Source: Nitrospinota bacterium (GTDB taxonomy: Bacteria; Nitrospinota; Nitrospinia; Nitrospinales; VA-1). Taken from it: a stretch of 58,408 nt of DNA. Under the pieces are notes generated by a model. The model did no database searches. It was not told the DNA's origin and worked only from the letters and a program-made list of their open reading frames with translations. The position numbers and the translations under genes were made by a program. This document shows, in pieces, positions 38,002 to 47,940 of this stretch. Where the stretch lies: the NCBI GenBank assembly GCA_013349585.1, contig DUZG01000008.1:1-58408 (forward strand). The letters run 5' to 3'. Each line of letters opens with the position of its first letter. The stretch's first letter is position 1.

Positions 38002-38394
38002 TCAACAGTTAAATCCCAAAAGGCTACCCGCTAACAAGTCAGTAAATCCTTTTTCAAGAAAACCAGAAACTCCCTCCAACTTGGATTTTTCAATCGATTC
38101 AAATTTAGAAAATCCTATAGTCCAATTTGAAAAACATCTTTCGGGAGTCTCTCCACTGTAAATCAGCTTAAGGCACTTATGCCGATCATCCTTTTTTATA
38201 TCTTCATACAAATCAAAAATAGCTTTTTCACTTCCTTCTAAAACCTGCATAAACTGCCTAGTCCTAGCCCAATAAACAAGAATGCCTGTGATACTATTCT
38301 CGTCATTCCGTTTTCTGGATTTCTCCAGGATATTCAATATATCGGTGTCCGACATATCTCTGGTTGCGAAACTGCAATAGAATAATTCGTACAT
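38002..38394 (-). CDS. BLUF-domain blue-light sensor
   Basis: Short flavin-binding photoreceptor. The BLUF core residues are present: Tyr6 (ELFYCS), Asn30, Gln50 (FMQVLEG) and Trp91 (FSNWTIGF); the usual methionine two residues after the Trp is Ile. There is no output domain: the last 30 residues form a helix-like tail, so the protein should act by contacting another protein, as PixD-type BLUFs do. No sensor kinase, cyclic-nucleotide enzyme or PixE-like gene is adjacent. Confidence 0.9.
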   Translation of the reverse strand: MYELFYCSFATRDMSDTDILNILEKSRKRNDENSITGILVYWARTRQFMQVLEGSEKAIFDLYEDIKKDDRHKCLKLIYSGETPERCFSNWTIGFSKFESIEKSKLEGVSGFLEKGFTDLLAGSLLGFNC

Positions 38395-38567
38395 CCATCA
38401 ATGATAGATATATCTAATTAAGATGTCCAGTTTCTAACTACATGTTCTTATCAAAGAGTATAACCTTCAGAATATCAGAATTCGGGGTGGCAAATTAACT
38501 AGCTGTGACCTATCTTAGAATTAGAGAGGTTGAAAATCTCATTATAGACTGAAGGGAGGCGCATCAA

Positions 38568-38771
38568 ATGCTATTTCCAGTCACAATTTATAATGCTAGT
38601 GGAAAGGTAAAAGAGATTATCTCAAAAGAGAGGTTGCATCGGCGTCACTGGAAAATTTTCCAGAGTACTGAGGGAAATTATACCGGGGCAGGAAAACAGA
38701 CAATCTCTAAAAAGCTGAAAAGAAAGCTGGACCTGCAATTTCCTGAAGCCTTAATGAATAGCCGTAACTAA
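38568..38771 (+). CDS. Small basic protein of unknown function
   Basis: A 67-residue, Lys/Arg-rich soluble protein (SGKVKEIISKERLHRRHWKIF; KQTISKKLKRKLDLQFPEAL). A strong GGGAGG sits about 9 nt before the ATG, which makes it likely real. No recognised domain. It lies between the BLUF gene and the end of the CHAT gene, convergent with the latter with 6 nt between stops. Confidence 0.65.
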   Translation: MLFPVTIYNASGKVKEIISKERLHRRHWKIFQSTEGNYTGAGKQTISKKLKRKLDLQFPEALMNSRN

Positions 38772-38777
38772 AGTCGG

Positions 38778-41700
38778 CTATCGGTAGTCTCCGGTCAGGT
38801 TAAATCCAGCCCAATAGGAAGGGTGTGGGTAAAACCGTTTAACAAGAATTTGCGCCTTGCGCAAACTCTCGGCTTTATCTTCCTTACCGTAGTTGCGGTA
38901 AAAATGTTTTATCAACACCGCTGTGGAGATATCACTTACTCTCCACAGTGAAGATAAGATTGAGTGCGTCCCGGCATAGATAAATGCACGGTTGAGTCCT
39001 ACCAATTCATCGCCTCCAACGAGGTCTCCCAAACCGGTCTGGCAAGCACTGAGTGTCACGATATCTGCTTTGATATCGAGCCCAAAAACTTCATTGACCT
39101 CAAAGTTACCATCATCACTTTTGTCCCTCGTCAATTTTAAGGAAGAGAACAAAGGGTTGATGGGGTCGAACTCACCATGTGAAGCAACATGAATGATTTG
39201 ATAATTGCCTATATTTTCCTTCAGCCAGCTCTCCGTAGCATTTTCTCGGGTCAGAACATCAATTTTCGGAAAATCCCATTTTATGGAGTTGGCTTCCATT
39301 TCTGCCAACGGCAAGTCGTAATTCAAGTCGCCAAGATCAGGGTTGCCCAACGCCAAAACTTTAATGTCGCGACTGCGTGCTGATTTTTCCTTGAAAGTAA
39401 ACTGCATCACCGACGCACTAGGGGAATAAAATAGTGGATGCCGCTCAAACAAATAACTCTCTTCATTTTTTAGGGAAGAAAACGAAATATAGTGAAGGTG
39501 TCCGTGCGGTACGATACCCAGCATCCGCTTACCTTTTATAAACAGCTGCAATGGCTCCACCAATAAGGCGTGTAATCGCTTCGTTTGATCTTCTACAGGG
39601 GCAATTTTCTGAATCCGCCCACGGTAGTCGGCGACAAGTGCGTTTAAATCCTTTTCTGTTATAGGAACGCGAACTGAATTGATGTTCCCCTTTGCCACCA
39701 CCCAGGCAACAAGTTCTTTTTTAGTCACCAGATACTCCACCAATGCTACGTTATCTTCCAGCAAGCCATACAATTTCTTTAAAGTGATAGCATCCACTGT
39801 GATAAAGTTTGAGATTTCCGGATTCTGCTCTTTAGCATCGATCAACATATTCTGATAGAGACTTCTTGCCGCCACCAGTTTTCCTCTGAGATCTTTTGCT
39901 TCTTCTTCCTTCTCAGCTGAACGTGCAGCAGCGAAAGCTTCTTCTGTTTCTCGGATATGTGATTTTTGTCGGGTTAATGCATCGTACAATTTTTGACTGA
40001 TATCATTTTTTAAACTGATTTTCTGATTGCCAAGAAGGTCAATGAAACTTCGCGATTTTGCCCGCTCTGCATATTGAAAAGAGTCTTCGACATTACCCAT
40101 ATCCAAAAGTAATAAGATCAATTCCTTGTAAACATCCTGTTTGTCAGTGAGAAATCCATTTTGGAACTCCTCGACTTTAATAGCGGCACGCATGGCATCG
40201 ACAATTTTTACGGCATCCTTATAAACCTTCACCGCTGCATCATTTTTCTTTAATTGGATAAGGGCGAATCCCTGCCCCCGCAATGCCCGCCAACTTACCT
40301 CCTTCACATTGATCGCAGATGACAATGCATACGCCTTTTCAAACAACGGCACAGCCTCCTGCCATTGTTTTCGCTCTAATGCCAGATGTCCTAATTCCAG
40401 CATGATTTTTACAACATTCGTACGATCGCCGATTTCACCGCTGAAACCCATCGCCTGATTAAAATGTCCTGCGGCATCATCGAGCTTGCCCATACGCATC
40501 AAACTCATCCCCATATTACGATGGGTGTAGCCCTGCCCCCATTTTGATTTGAGTTGAATGTCGCGCTTAAGCGCTTCATTGAAAGATTCGAGAGATTTTT
40601 CAAAGCGTTTTTCTTTTCGATGTACCAATCCGATATTATTGTGGGCCGAGGCAATATCTATAGGCGAACGCATTTCGGTTGCTCGATCGAGACTGTGGTG
40701 GAGATTTTTCAAAGCTCGTTCAGGATCATTCAATGTCCAATGGATCAACCCTAACGTGTTATAGATGAAAGCTTGCCGTAGTTTATCATTGAGGGACTTG
40801 GCTATTTCCAGCGACTGCCGTTGCGTTCGAAAAGCCTGCTGATAATCACCTTGAAACCAGTGCGAGTTGGCCTGATACAATAATGATTTCGACAACCCTG
40901 GCCTGAAATTATTTTCTTCCGCAAGAACCTGTGCTTGTGAAAAATAATTTAAGGATCGGTCAAAAGCTCCTTCCTTCTCGGCAACCAGTCCTAGATCCAG
41001 TAGCAACTCAACCTGAAGCTCCGGTTGCTCCAATTCAACGAACAAATCATAAGCCTTGGAAAAAAAATCTTTGGCTTCTTTAAATAGATTAAGACGGAGA
41101 CTGTAGATTTTCCCTATCCTTCGAAATTCTCGGGCACGATTTAAATCTTCACCTATCTCTTCATTTATTTTTTGCGAAGCCGAGAACGCTTTGAGCGCAC
41201 TAGTATATTCCGTAGCGTTTTCTTCAACGATGCCCAGTTGGCTGTAACTTTGCGCCAGCCGATCGAGGATTTCATATTCCTCAAAAATAGAAAGAGCAGT
41301 TTTTAAATGTTCCACCGCTTCGGGGAATTTTTCTGCCAGCGAATAAAGCAGACCCAGAAAATAATGCGCCTCTGCTAACTCTTCTGGGTCCTCCTCTTTC
41401 TCAGCAATGGGCAAAACTTTATTCTGGTAATGAATGGACTTTTCGTAGTCGCCTATTTTCCAGGCAGCAGTAGCAAGAGCCTTAACAATCGTTTTAGCTT
41501 GGAAGTTTTCACCTAGGTTCACTTTTTCTGGGACAAAAGGGGCCAGCACCAAAGCTTTTTCAAGATAGTTAATAGTGGAAAGGAGCTCACCTACCTTAGA
41601 CGCAGAGGCTCCTTTTAACACGTTACCTTTAATATGTTTGATGGCGAACGCCTGTTTCTCCATATCACTCATACCGGGGAAGCCATAATATCGGTAGCGA

Positions 41701-44048
41701 GCCCAGTCCAGATTTTCAGGATATTTTTTCGACAATGCTATCTGTGCTTGTCGCAACGATTCTGCCGGATTGGCTTCGCCAAGAGTCGCAGTAAAATAGA
41801 CATTAAACTCTTCTTGAAATTCTGGTCTTCCACTATGTAGGACTGCACCGGGATATCCCTTAAACGTCAAGCCCTGTAGCAATACTGCTGTGGGCGATAA
41901 CTCCAGTCGAGGATCGAACACATGCTCCACGTCCGTCAATGTCATCAACAGCGACTCAACAGGGTCGGAATACAGCGATTCAATAGAAATGCGCTGAAAC
42001 TTTGCTGGCATCTTATTTAGAGTGATAAACGACGACTGCGGTTCATGACGAAACACTCGAACAGGACTCTCAATGTGCACCAACCCAAAATGATTCCATT
42101 CGCTAAAAAATGATTTTCGATTCGCATCTTCCCCCTTCAAACTAGCAACAGATGCAAAAAAATTTTCCACATTATCGGGCAAATTAGATTCAACCGCTAA
42201 AAGGCGGGAACTGTAAAGACTTCGCAAGTTAACCGAGCGGGCATAATGCGACAACGAAGAAATAAACGTCAGCCGTGAGCTTTCAACCAATGGTTTACCA
42301 TTAAAATTGAGAGCGGCCCAGGGCAAAAACTCCAACCTTCCCTCCGCCAAAAGAATAATAGATTTCGCGCCACCAATCGCATCCCCCAATGGAGTAATGA
42401 GTTTATTTGATAATATTTCAATATCGGTTTTATTTAAACGGGTCTCAACTATCCGTTGAACCAACTCGAAGAATGTTTTATCCCCTGCAATACGACCTGT
42501 TAAAACTTTTTCTCGGCTTATCTGCCAAACAAGAATGTCGTTTCCCAGCCTTTGTAATTTTAAAAAGATTTCGTCTTTTCGCAAAAGCGATTGCACAACT
42601 TCTACTGTCGGAACATTTGGCGACACCCAATCGACCAGCGCAGGGTCGTCTTCATCTACCAACTCCATAAACTCTTGATATTCATCCAATAAAGCTTCTG
42701 CTTCTTCTCTCGCCAAAGACGATAATTGCTTTGCATACGTTTTTATTTCATTAAAATATTCCTGTCTCTCTTCGCTAGCAAACTGATAACTTGGCGCCAA
42801 TGCCTGAATGATTCTCTTCTTGCCCTTTTCAGAAAACAATAATGCTTCACTGTATTTTTTTTGCTCGAACAATTTCGAGGTGATGTCCTCATAAAGCTGC
42901 TCAATCATCGCTAATGTTGAACGATCCGATGAAACAGCGCGATAAGGTAGACGCGCCAATTCTTTTTCCGCATCCAGAAGACGAGACAGGCGTTTCGCGT
43001 TTTCCAATCTAAGCGCATCCAAATAAACAAATTGCCATCGGACGCTGAGAGGCGGCATCCATTTAGTGCTAGTGTCTTTCATTCCGGCTAGGTGCCGGGT
43101 CAATTCCAGATTATGTTTTATTTTAGGAAGATATTTTTCGGCATCACCTACGGCTAGTTCTATAGCAGCTTCAAAGTGCTGAATTGATTTTCCAATACGG
43201 GTCATATTGTTTCGCAAGGCTGCCAGGCTGGCTTTTACCTGTTCGACATCGTTTAACCCTGAAGGTTCTCTAGAATTAAATGCCTGTATATGGAATAGAA
43301 CGCCTAAATAATTATGTAATATTAATGACGAGGTCGCTTCGCTGGAAACGATTGCTTCCCTTATAAATGCAATAACCTCCTCAGCCTCGGTCGCAATATT
43401 GGCCCTGGCACTCATAGTGAATACGGCACGTGCCATATTCGCTGCATTGACGGCCATACCATTTCGGTTGTCTAGCTTTCTTGAAAGCGAAAAGGAATCC
43501 TTAAAATATTCCAGACTTCTTCGAGTTTCTCCAGATTGAAAATAGAATTTACCCAACTGATTGAGTAAAAGTGCTTTTTCAAGAAGAACCGGGATGTTTT
43601 TCTCTACATCCAATCTCTCGGGTATCAGTTTCAGTTTTTTCTGAAAATATTCGATAGCCTTCTGGTTATCACCAAAGTCGCCATAAATCTTTCCAATGTA
43701 ATGAAAAATTAGTTTTTGTTCACCACTTTTGTCGAATCCATAAGCTGCGGCCGAAACATCGTCACCGATTCCAGCTTCTATGTTGACTTCGATCAATGCG
43801 GATGATTTCTTTTTCCTATCTGCCACACCATATTTCTCAAGCTTATCAATGGCCTCGAAATAATAATTGAGAGCCCGGCTCATTTTTTCTGAGTCAGGTT
43901 GTAGACGATTTTGCGAATAAATATTATTGGCGATGTTTCTAAGAGCCCGCGAAAGTGATGACTGGTTTCCCGTTTGGCGGTTCAACTCTAGACTTGCAGA
44001 AAAATGTTTGACCGCAAGTTCATAGTCTTCTTTTTCCTGATAAGCCAA
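38778..44048 (-). CDS. TPR/CHAT-domain protein (C-terminal part of an interrupted gene)
   Basis: 1756 residues as annotated. Many TPR repeats (residues 1-470 and about 830-1440) surround two CHAT domains. The C-terminal CHAT keeps the caspase-type dyad: His1624 in HVASHGEF and Cys1669 in LSACQTG. The first CHAT-like region (about 490-800) has lost both residues (HIESPVR; LTDVEHV) and is a pseudoprotease. The TTG start at 44048 has no ribosome site and lies inside a TPR. The frame is open back through five codons to a TAG that is the stop of the upstream gene in the same frame, so this is most likely the 3-prime part of one interrupted gene. CHAT proteins are often caspase-like effectors. Confidence 0.85.
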   Translation of the reverse strand: MAYQEKEDYELAVKHFSASLELNRQTGNQSSLSRALRNIANNIYSQNRLQPDSEKMSRALNYYFEAIDKLEKYGVADRKKKSSALIEVNIEAGIGDDVSAAAYGFDKSGEQKLIFHYIGKIYGDFGDNQKAIEYFQKKLKLIPERLDVEKNIPVLLEKALLLNQLGKFYFQSGETRRSLEYFKDSFSLSRKLDNRNGMAVNAANMARAVFTMSARANIATEAEEVIAFIREAIVSSEATSSLILHNYLGVLFHIQAFNSREPSGLNDVEQVKASLAALRNNMTRIGKSIQHFEAAIELAVGDAEKYLPKIKHNLELTRHLAGMKDTSTKWMPPLSVRWQFVYLDALRLENAKRLSRLLDAEKELARLPYRAVSSDRSTLAMIEQLYEDITSKLFEQKKYSEALLFSEKGKKRIIQALAPSYQFASEERQEYFNEIKTYAKQLSSLAREEAEALLDEYQEFMELVDEDDPALVDWVSPNVPTVEVVQSLLRKDEIFLKLQRLGNDILVWQISREKVLTGRIAGDKTFFELVQRIVETRLNKTDIEILSNKLITPLGDAIGGAKSIILLAEGRLEFLPWAALNFNGKPLVESSRLTFISSLSHYARSVNLRSLYSSRLLAVESNLPDNVENFFASVASLKGEDANRKSFFSEWNHFGLVHIESPVRVFRHEPQSSFITLNKMPAKFQRISIESLYSDPVESLLMTLTDVEHVFDPRLELSPTAVLLQGLTFKGYPGAVLHSGRPEFQEEFNVYFTATLGEANPAESLRQAQIALSKKYPENLDWARYRYYGFPGMSDMEKQAFAIKHIKGNVLKGASASKVGELLSTINYLEKALVLAPFVPEKVNLGENFQAKTIVKALATAAWKIGDYEKSIHYQNKVLPIAEKEEDPEELAEAHYFLGLLYSLAEKFPEAVEHLKTALSIFEEYEILDRLAQSYSQLGIVEENATEYTSALKAFSASQKINEEIGEDLNRAREFRRIGKIYSLRLNLFKEAKDFFSKAYDLFVELEQPELQVELLLDLGLVAEKEGAFDRSLNYFSQAQVLAEENNFRPGLSKSLLYQANSHWFQGDYQQAFRTQRQSLEIAKSLNDKLRQAFIYNTLGLIHWTLNDPERALKNLHHSLDRATEMRSPIDIASAHNNIGLVHRKEKRFEKSLESFNEALKRDIQLKSKWGQGYTHRNMGMSLMRMGKLDDAAGHFNQAMGFSGEIGDRTNVVKIMLELGHLALERKQWQEAVPLFEKAYALSSAINVKEVSWRALRGQGFALIQLKKNDAAVKVYKDAVKIVDAMRAAIKVEEFQNGFLTDKQDVYKELILLLLDMGNVEDSFQYAERAKSRSFIDLLGNQKISLKNDISQKLYDALTRQKSHIRETEEAFAAARSAEKEEEAKDLRGKLVAARSLYQNMLIDAKEQNPEISNFITVDAITLKKLYGLLEDNVALVEYLVTKKELVAWVVAKGNINSVRVPITEKDLNALVADYRGRIQKIAPVEDQTKRLHALLVEPLQLFIKGKRMLGIVPHGHLHYISFSSLKNEESYLFERHPLFYSPSASVMQFTFKEKSARSRDIKVLALGNPDLGDLNYDLPLAEMEANSIKWDFPKIDVLTRENATESWLKENIGNYQIIHVASHGEFDPINPLFSSLKLTRDKSDDGNFEVNEVFGLDIKADIVTLSACQTGLGDLVGGDELVGLNRAFIYAGTHSILSSLWRVSDISTAVLIKHFYRNYGKEDKAESLRKAQILVKRFYPHPSYWAGFNLTGDYR

Positions 44049-44066
44049 AGCGATACGATCGTGTAG

Positions 44067-46610
44067 CTAAGCCACCCGCGCGGGTTCACTTTTCTTCCCA
44101 ACTAATTCCATCGCATACTTAAATTGTTTGACCGCATTGACCAGATCACCTGTTTTAAAAGATGCCTCGCCATAATGTTGTCTGTATAAAGCTTCCCGTT
44201 CTGGATTCAAAAATGCTAACCCGACTTCGTCACGCTTTTGGTAATAATATCGAGCCGAAAGAGGATTGCTAAGCGAATAGTGTCCGTTCCCCAGATTGAG
44301 AAGCAGGTCGGCTTCGTTTCGAGAGTTTTCATTTTCATCATTGAGAGCCAACGCAATCTGGTATTCATGCAGAGCCTTTTCAAGAAAACCAGACTGCTGC
44401 CGCTCTTTCTGCTCATAAATCCAACCCAAGGTCTGATGGAAAAAAACTTGTTGTGAATTTTGTGTAAGCGCCTTACCTATTTCTGTTTCTGCTGCATCTA
44501 ATGCCGGTGGAGTGAGGTATGTATATGCCAGCCCCAGTGCATAAAGGTCTGTAGCGGAGTCTGGACTCGTCTCGACTCTTTTCTTATATATTTTTATAGC
44601 ATCAGTACTTTTCTTAAGAGCCGACGCCGCTTGCAGATAACCTCGATGTGCTTCTACGGTATACGGGCTGAATTCGATGAGTTTTAAAAATGTTTTGAAA
44701 GCCAATTTGACCTCGCCAACACGAAGCTCCCAGTTACCCTTGTCCAAAGCTTTTTTAACTTGCCCCTCACGGGCTTCATTTAAATAAATCTCTATAGCTT
44801 TTGGCTCAACTGAAATTTTTTGGTAGATACTCAGGCTCTCATCAAAGTTTTCCTCTTCGGCATATATCCTGGCCAATGCTAGGCGGGCTTTAAAAGATTC
44901 GCCCTGTTTATAAGTCTTAACTGTTGTTTTATAGGCTTCTTTCGCGAGCAGATTTTCAGTGGCGTCATAATATAGAGCCCCAACACGATTTTGAATTGCC
45001 GCCGCCAACTGTGGAATATCTTTATAGGTTTGAATGAGTGCCTGTAAACGCGACACCTTCTTCTCCAAAGTGAGTTGTTTTTCGTGCAGGTGAAGAATTG
45101 CTTCTATGGCTTTTTGTTTCCACTTGGGGACATCCGAAAAACCTTTGACCACTTGCACAAAAGATTGCACCAGCTTTTCCCGGTTGCCAACTAATTCATA
45201 TACCTGGCTTTGTAAAAATGCTGCTTCTGCCGCTAAACTCCTTTGTTGGGGGTAGTTACCGACTACTTTTTGAAAATATTTCAACGCTTGATCCGGAGCG
45301 TTATTGACAAAAGAAAGTTTTCCTTTTTCTAGAAAACTCCGCGCTTCGACTCGAGCAAACCCTGAATATTTTTTGATAATCGTATCCAGGATATTTATTT
45401 TAAAAGGTACATTTTCAGTATCCAGCAAAAGAGTTTCAATTTCTGACAATCCAGCGATCTCTTTGTTGTCGGAGTGAATATCTAATATCTGATTAAATAT
45501 TTTCCGGGCGGAATCTGGGTGTTGTAACTCAAGGTTTAAAATAGCTAGGCGATAGCGCGTTTCGGCAAGGCCAGCTGCATTGGGAAACTGGCGAATATGA
45601 TTTGCCAAGGCCATGGCGCATAAATAGGTAACTTCGGAGCATGCATCTTCAATATTTTTTAAGGATGCCGAAGGGGTTTTTGCAAAAGGAACTCGTCCCG
45701 ATTGCGGGAGTTGCCAAATATTGACGAATCCTTTTTTATGTGATGCAAATAGAATTGTGTCGTTGGTGCTTGGTTGCGGAAAAAAATCGTAGGAAGAACT
45801 GTCTGTCAATTGATGAAAGTTTTCCGCACGACCTGCTTTGAAATCCAGCTTCCAGATATTAGGGTTGTCGTCAATGCTCAGCTGCCCATCCAGATTGGTA
45901 TCATCAGAATAACGCGCAAAGAAAAGCAAATCATTTGACCATGCAGGCGACACATCTATTTCTGGCCCGTGACTCACATCAATTAAAGTATTTGAGTTGA
46001 GGTTTAAAACCTTTAAATCACTGTGCGTATCTCCTGTAACAAAAGCCAGATGCCGACCATCCGCAGAATTTGAAAGATTAATTCCTCCATCTTTCAGAAC
46101 CAGCAACTGCTCTCCACTTTTCAGGTTGTTTTTGAAAATTGATATCTGGGTTGCTCGCGAAGCATAAAATATATAATTCTGATCAGCTGACCAAGCGGGG
46201 TCCATATACTCCCCTTTTCCCTGAACAACAGCGACAGGGTCATCACCGATGTGTTGCAGATCAAGAACATAGATATCACCGCGTGGGTCGCCACGATGAG
46301 AAACGAACGCTACTTTTTTCCCATCAGGGCTGATAGCCGGGCTTTTGTCTTCAGTACTGTGAAAAGTCAATCGACGATCAGGAGGTTGAATACCGACACC
46401 TATATATTTCATCCAAAGATCAAGGTTCCCGGAGGTATCGGAGACATAAACCATGAAGCTCCCATCTGAGGAAATAGACGGAGCGAAATCTTCACCCGGA
46501 TTCGAGGTAATCTGAACAGGTTCCGCTGCCAAAGCAGGGACCAATAAAGTTACGGAAAGAAAAAATACCGATAGCCTAAGCCCAGTTCTTATTTTTGATG
46601 AGATTGTCAT
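44067..46610 (-). CDS. TolB-like propeller/TPR exported protein (N-terminal part)
   Basis: Signal peptide ending VPALAA, then a six-bladed TolB/PD40-type beta-propeller in about residues 35-310 (APSISSDGSFMVYVSDTSG; KSPAISPDGKKVAFVSHRGD; VSPAWSNDLLFFAR). The remainder is TPR repeats to the end. It ends SEPARVA then TAG; reading on in the same frame gives LHDRIALAYQEKEDYELAV, which completes a TPR, so the product probably continues into the CHAT gene. Combined length would be about 2600 residues. Exported by Sec; perhaps cell-surface or periplasmic sensing by the propeller. Confidence 0.85.
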   Translation of the reverse strand: MTISSKIRTGLRLSVFFLSVTLLVPALAAEPVQITSNPGEDFAPSISSDGSFMVYVSDTSGNLDLWMKYIGVGIQPPDRRLTFHSTEDKSPAISPDGKKVAFVSHRGDPRGDIYVLDLQHIGDDPVAVVQGKGEYMDPAWSADQNYIFYASRATQISIFKNNLKSGEQLLVLKDGGINLSNSADGRHLAFVTGDTHSDLKVLNLNSNTLIDVSHGPEIDVSPAWSNDLLFFARYSDDTNLDGQLSIDDNPNIWKLDFKAGRAENFHQLTDSSSYDFFPQPSTNDTILFASHKKGFVNIWQLPQSGRVPFAKTPSASLKNIEDACSEVTYLCAMALANHIRQFPNAAGLAETRYRLAILNLELQHPDSARKIFNQILDIHSDNKEIAGLSEIETLLLDTENVPFKINILDTIIKKYSGFARVEARSFLEKGKLSFVNNAPDQALKYFQKVVGNYPQQRSLAAEAAFLQSQVYELVGNREKLVQSFVQVVKGFSDVPKWKQKAIEAILHLHEKQLTLEKKVSRLQALIQTYKDIPQLAAAIQNRVGALYYDATENLLAKEAYKTTVKTYKQGESFKARLALARIYAEEENFDESLSIYQKISVEPKAIEIYLNEAREGQVKKALDKGNWELRVGEVKLAFKTFLKLIEFSPYTVEAHRGYLQAASALKKSTDAIKIYKKRVETSPDSATDLYALGLAYTYLTPPALDAAETEIGKALTQNSQQVFFHQTLGWIYEQKERQQSGFLEKALHEYQIALALNDENENSRNEADLLLNLGNGHYSLSNPLSARYYYQKRDEVGLAFLNPEREALYRQHYGEASFKTGDLVNAVKQFKYAMELVGKKSEPARVA

Positions 46611-46716
46611 GAAAAAATAAAATATAAAATATACTTTTAATAGTATAGCGTAATCGCAATAGGAAATGCGGGGCGAGATAAGGTGGGTTTATCAAAAGTC
46701 TAACTACCCATATTTC

Positions 46717-47940
46717 TCACATATCAGACATGTTCGCCCATTTAAAATTCTGCGTGGGAAGCACCGGATAAACTGTAAAAAGCGGCGTATTATAAGGAAC
46801 CATTGCAGATTCGCTACCCGGGCTCAAAGTCAGATGGATGTTTACAAAATTGAAACTCAAACCCTCCTGCCAGGGTTGTGATGTATTTTCAGCATAGGCA
46901 GGTACTTTATCCGAAGCGTGACTGCGGACCATCATGCCCGACCCGCCTTCCAAACCATACTCATACAGGTCAGGGGCACCCTGTATCAGAACCGAAACCT
47001 GGGAAGCATCGAACCAGATTTTAAAATTAGAAACCAACTGAATATAGGGCCCCAGAGTTCCGGTACGCTCCAGCACCGCACGCGGGTAGGCGTATTCAGC
47101 GGGTATTTCAGGAGTCCCCGGATAGTTCGCAGCACGGAACTCCTTTTCCTTGACCCTGGAAACTGACAAGAAAATAAGATTGGGGTCGTCCATCGGAATG
47201 TCCAGTATCTCTCCATCCTCATAGCTGCAAATTTTTCCCATTTCGAACCCGAGAGGAAAGGAATAACCCATTTTTGCATAGTAGGCTCGCATGCCTCCAT
47301 CAAGCGGGTCATCTGGTGTTTTGCTGATTTTTAAATCGAATGGCATCATCAGATGAAAAGCGTTGGTGCGGGAGTTCATAAAAGGAGCACAGGCTCCGGG
47401 GAACTCTTTTTGCACAGCTTTATTATCTGGATCAAACTTACGCTTGGTACCGCCAAAGTGCTGGGCGGTTTTCGACTCTTTGTTCAAGCCAAATTTATTT
47501 TGGTAGTAAGTGGTGGCCCGTCTTTGTGCAATGTCGAGGAAGTATTCCGGCGCATCACTTTGCACAATCAATTTTTGCCGTTCCTGCGCTTCCCCTTTGG
47601 CGGGACGCATGGCTTCATTATAGATACCCAGTTCCGCTTCAGTTTTCTTGATGTCTTGATCGAGTTGCCGCACGAGTTGCGGATTATCAAATGAAGTTTT
47701 ATTGAGCAGACCTTGCGCCCGTTTCAACATTTCAACCTTCATATTGAAACGTTTAGGCTCCATTGCCAATGCATCAACCGTAGCCATGATGAGGCTGAAT
47801 TGCTCTTCCGGCAAAAGACCTGCGCTTTCGAATGCATCCTCTTTAATAAAACTGAGTGCCATAGGGCCAAACGCCTCTTCCCGGCGTATCCCCAGCGTCA
47901 ACAGATAGTTTAGATGCGCACGAGCCTCATTGGTATCCAA
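46717..47940 (-). CDS. Protein of unknown function (407 aa)
   Basis: I do not recognise the family. N-terminal ~100 residues are helical (RREEAFGPMALSFIKEDAFES), a lysine-rich linker follows (QERQKLIVQSDAPEYF), and the C-terminal 250 residues look beta-rich with many Pro/Phe/Tyr. The start is a TTG supported by a perfect GGAGG spaced 6-7 nt upstream, stronger evidence than for any nearby ATG. No signal peptide or membrane helix. Lies just upstream of the propeller/TPR/CHAT gene on the same strand, 106 nt away, and may share its regulation. Confidence 0.75.
   Translation of the reverse strand: MDTNEARAHLNYLLTLGIRREEAFGPMALSFIKEDAFESAGLLPEEQFSLIMATVDALAMEPKRFNMKVEMLKRAQGLLNKTSFDNPQLVRQLDQDIKKTEAELGIYNEAMRPAKGEAQERQKLIVQSDAPEYFLDIAQRRATTYYQNKFGLNKESKTAQHFGGTKRKFDPDNKAVQKEFPGACAPFMNSRTNAFHLMMPFDLKISKTPDDPLDGGMRAYYAKMGYSFPLGFEMGKICSYEDGEILDIPMDDPNLIFLSVSRVKEKEFRAANYPGTPEIPAEYAYPRAVLERTGTLGPYIQLVSNFKIWFDASQVSVLIQGAPDLYEYGLEGGSGMMVRSHASDKVPAYAENTSQPWQEGLSFNFVNIHLTLSPGSESAMVPYNTPLFTVYPVLPTQNFKWANMSDM

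Noticed and set aside
44067-44069. Pyrrolysine or general stop read-through at TAG
   Set aside because: No pylTSBCD genes are seen, and the decayed gene at 10148 contains TAA and TGA too, so a general amber recoding is not supported.
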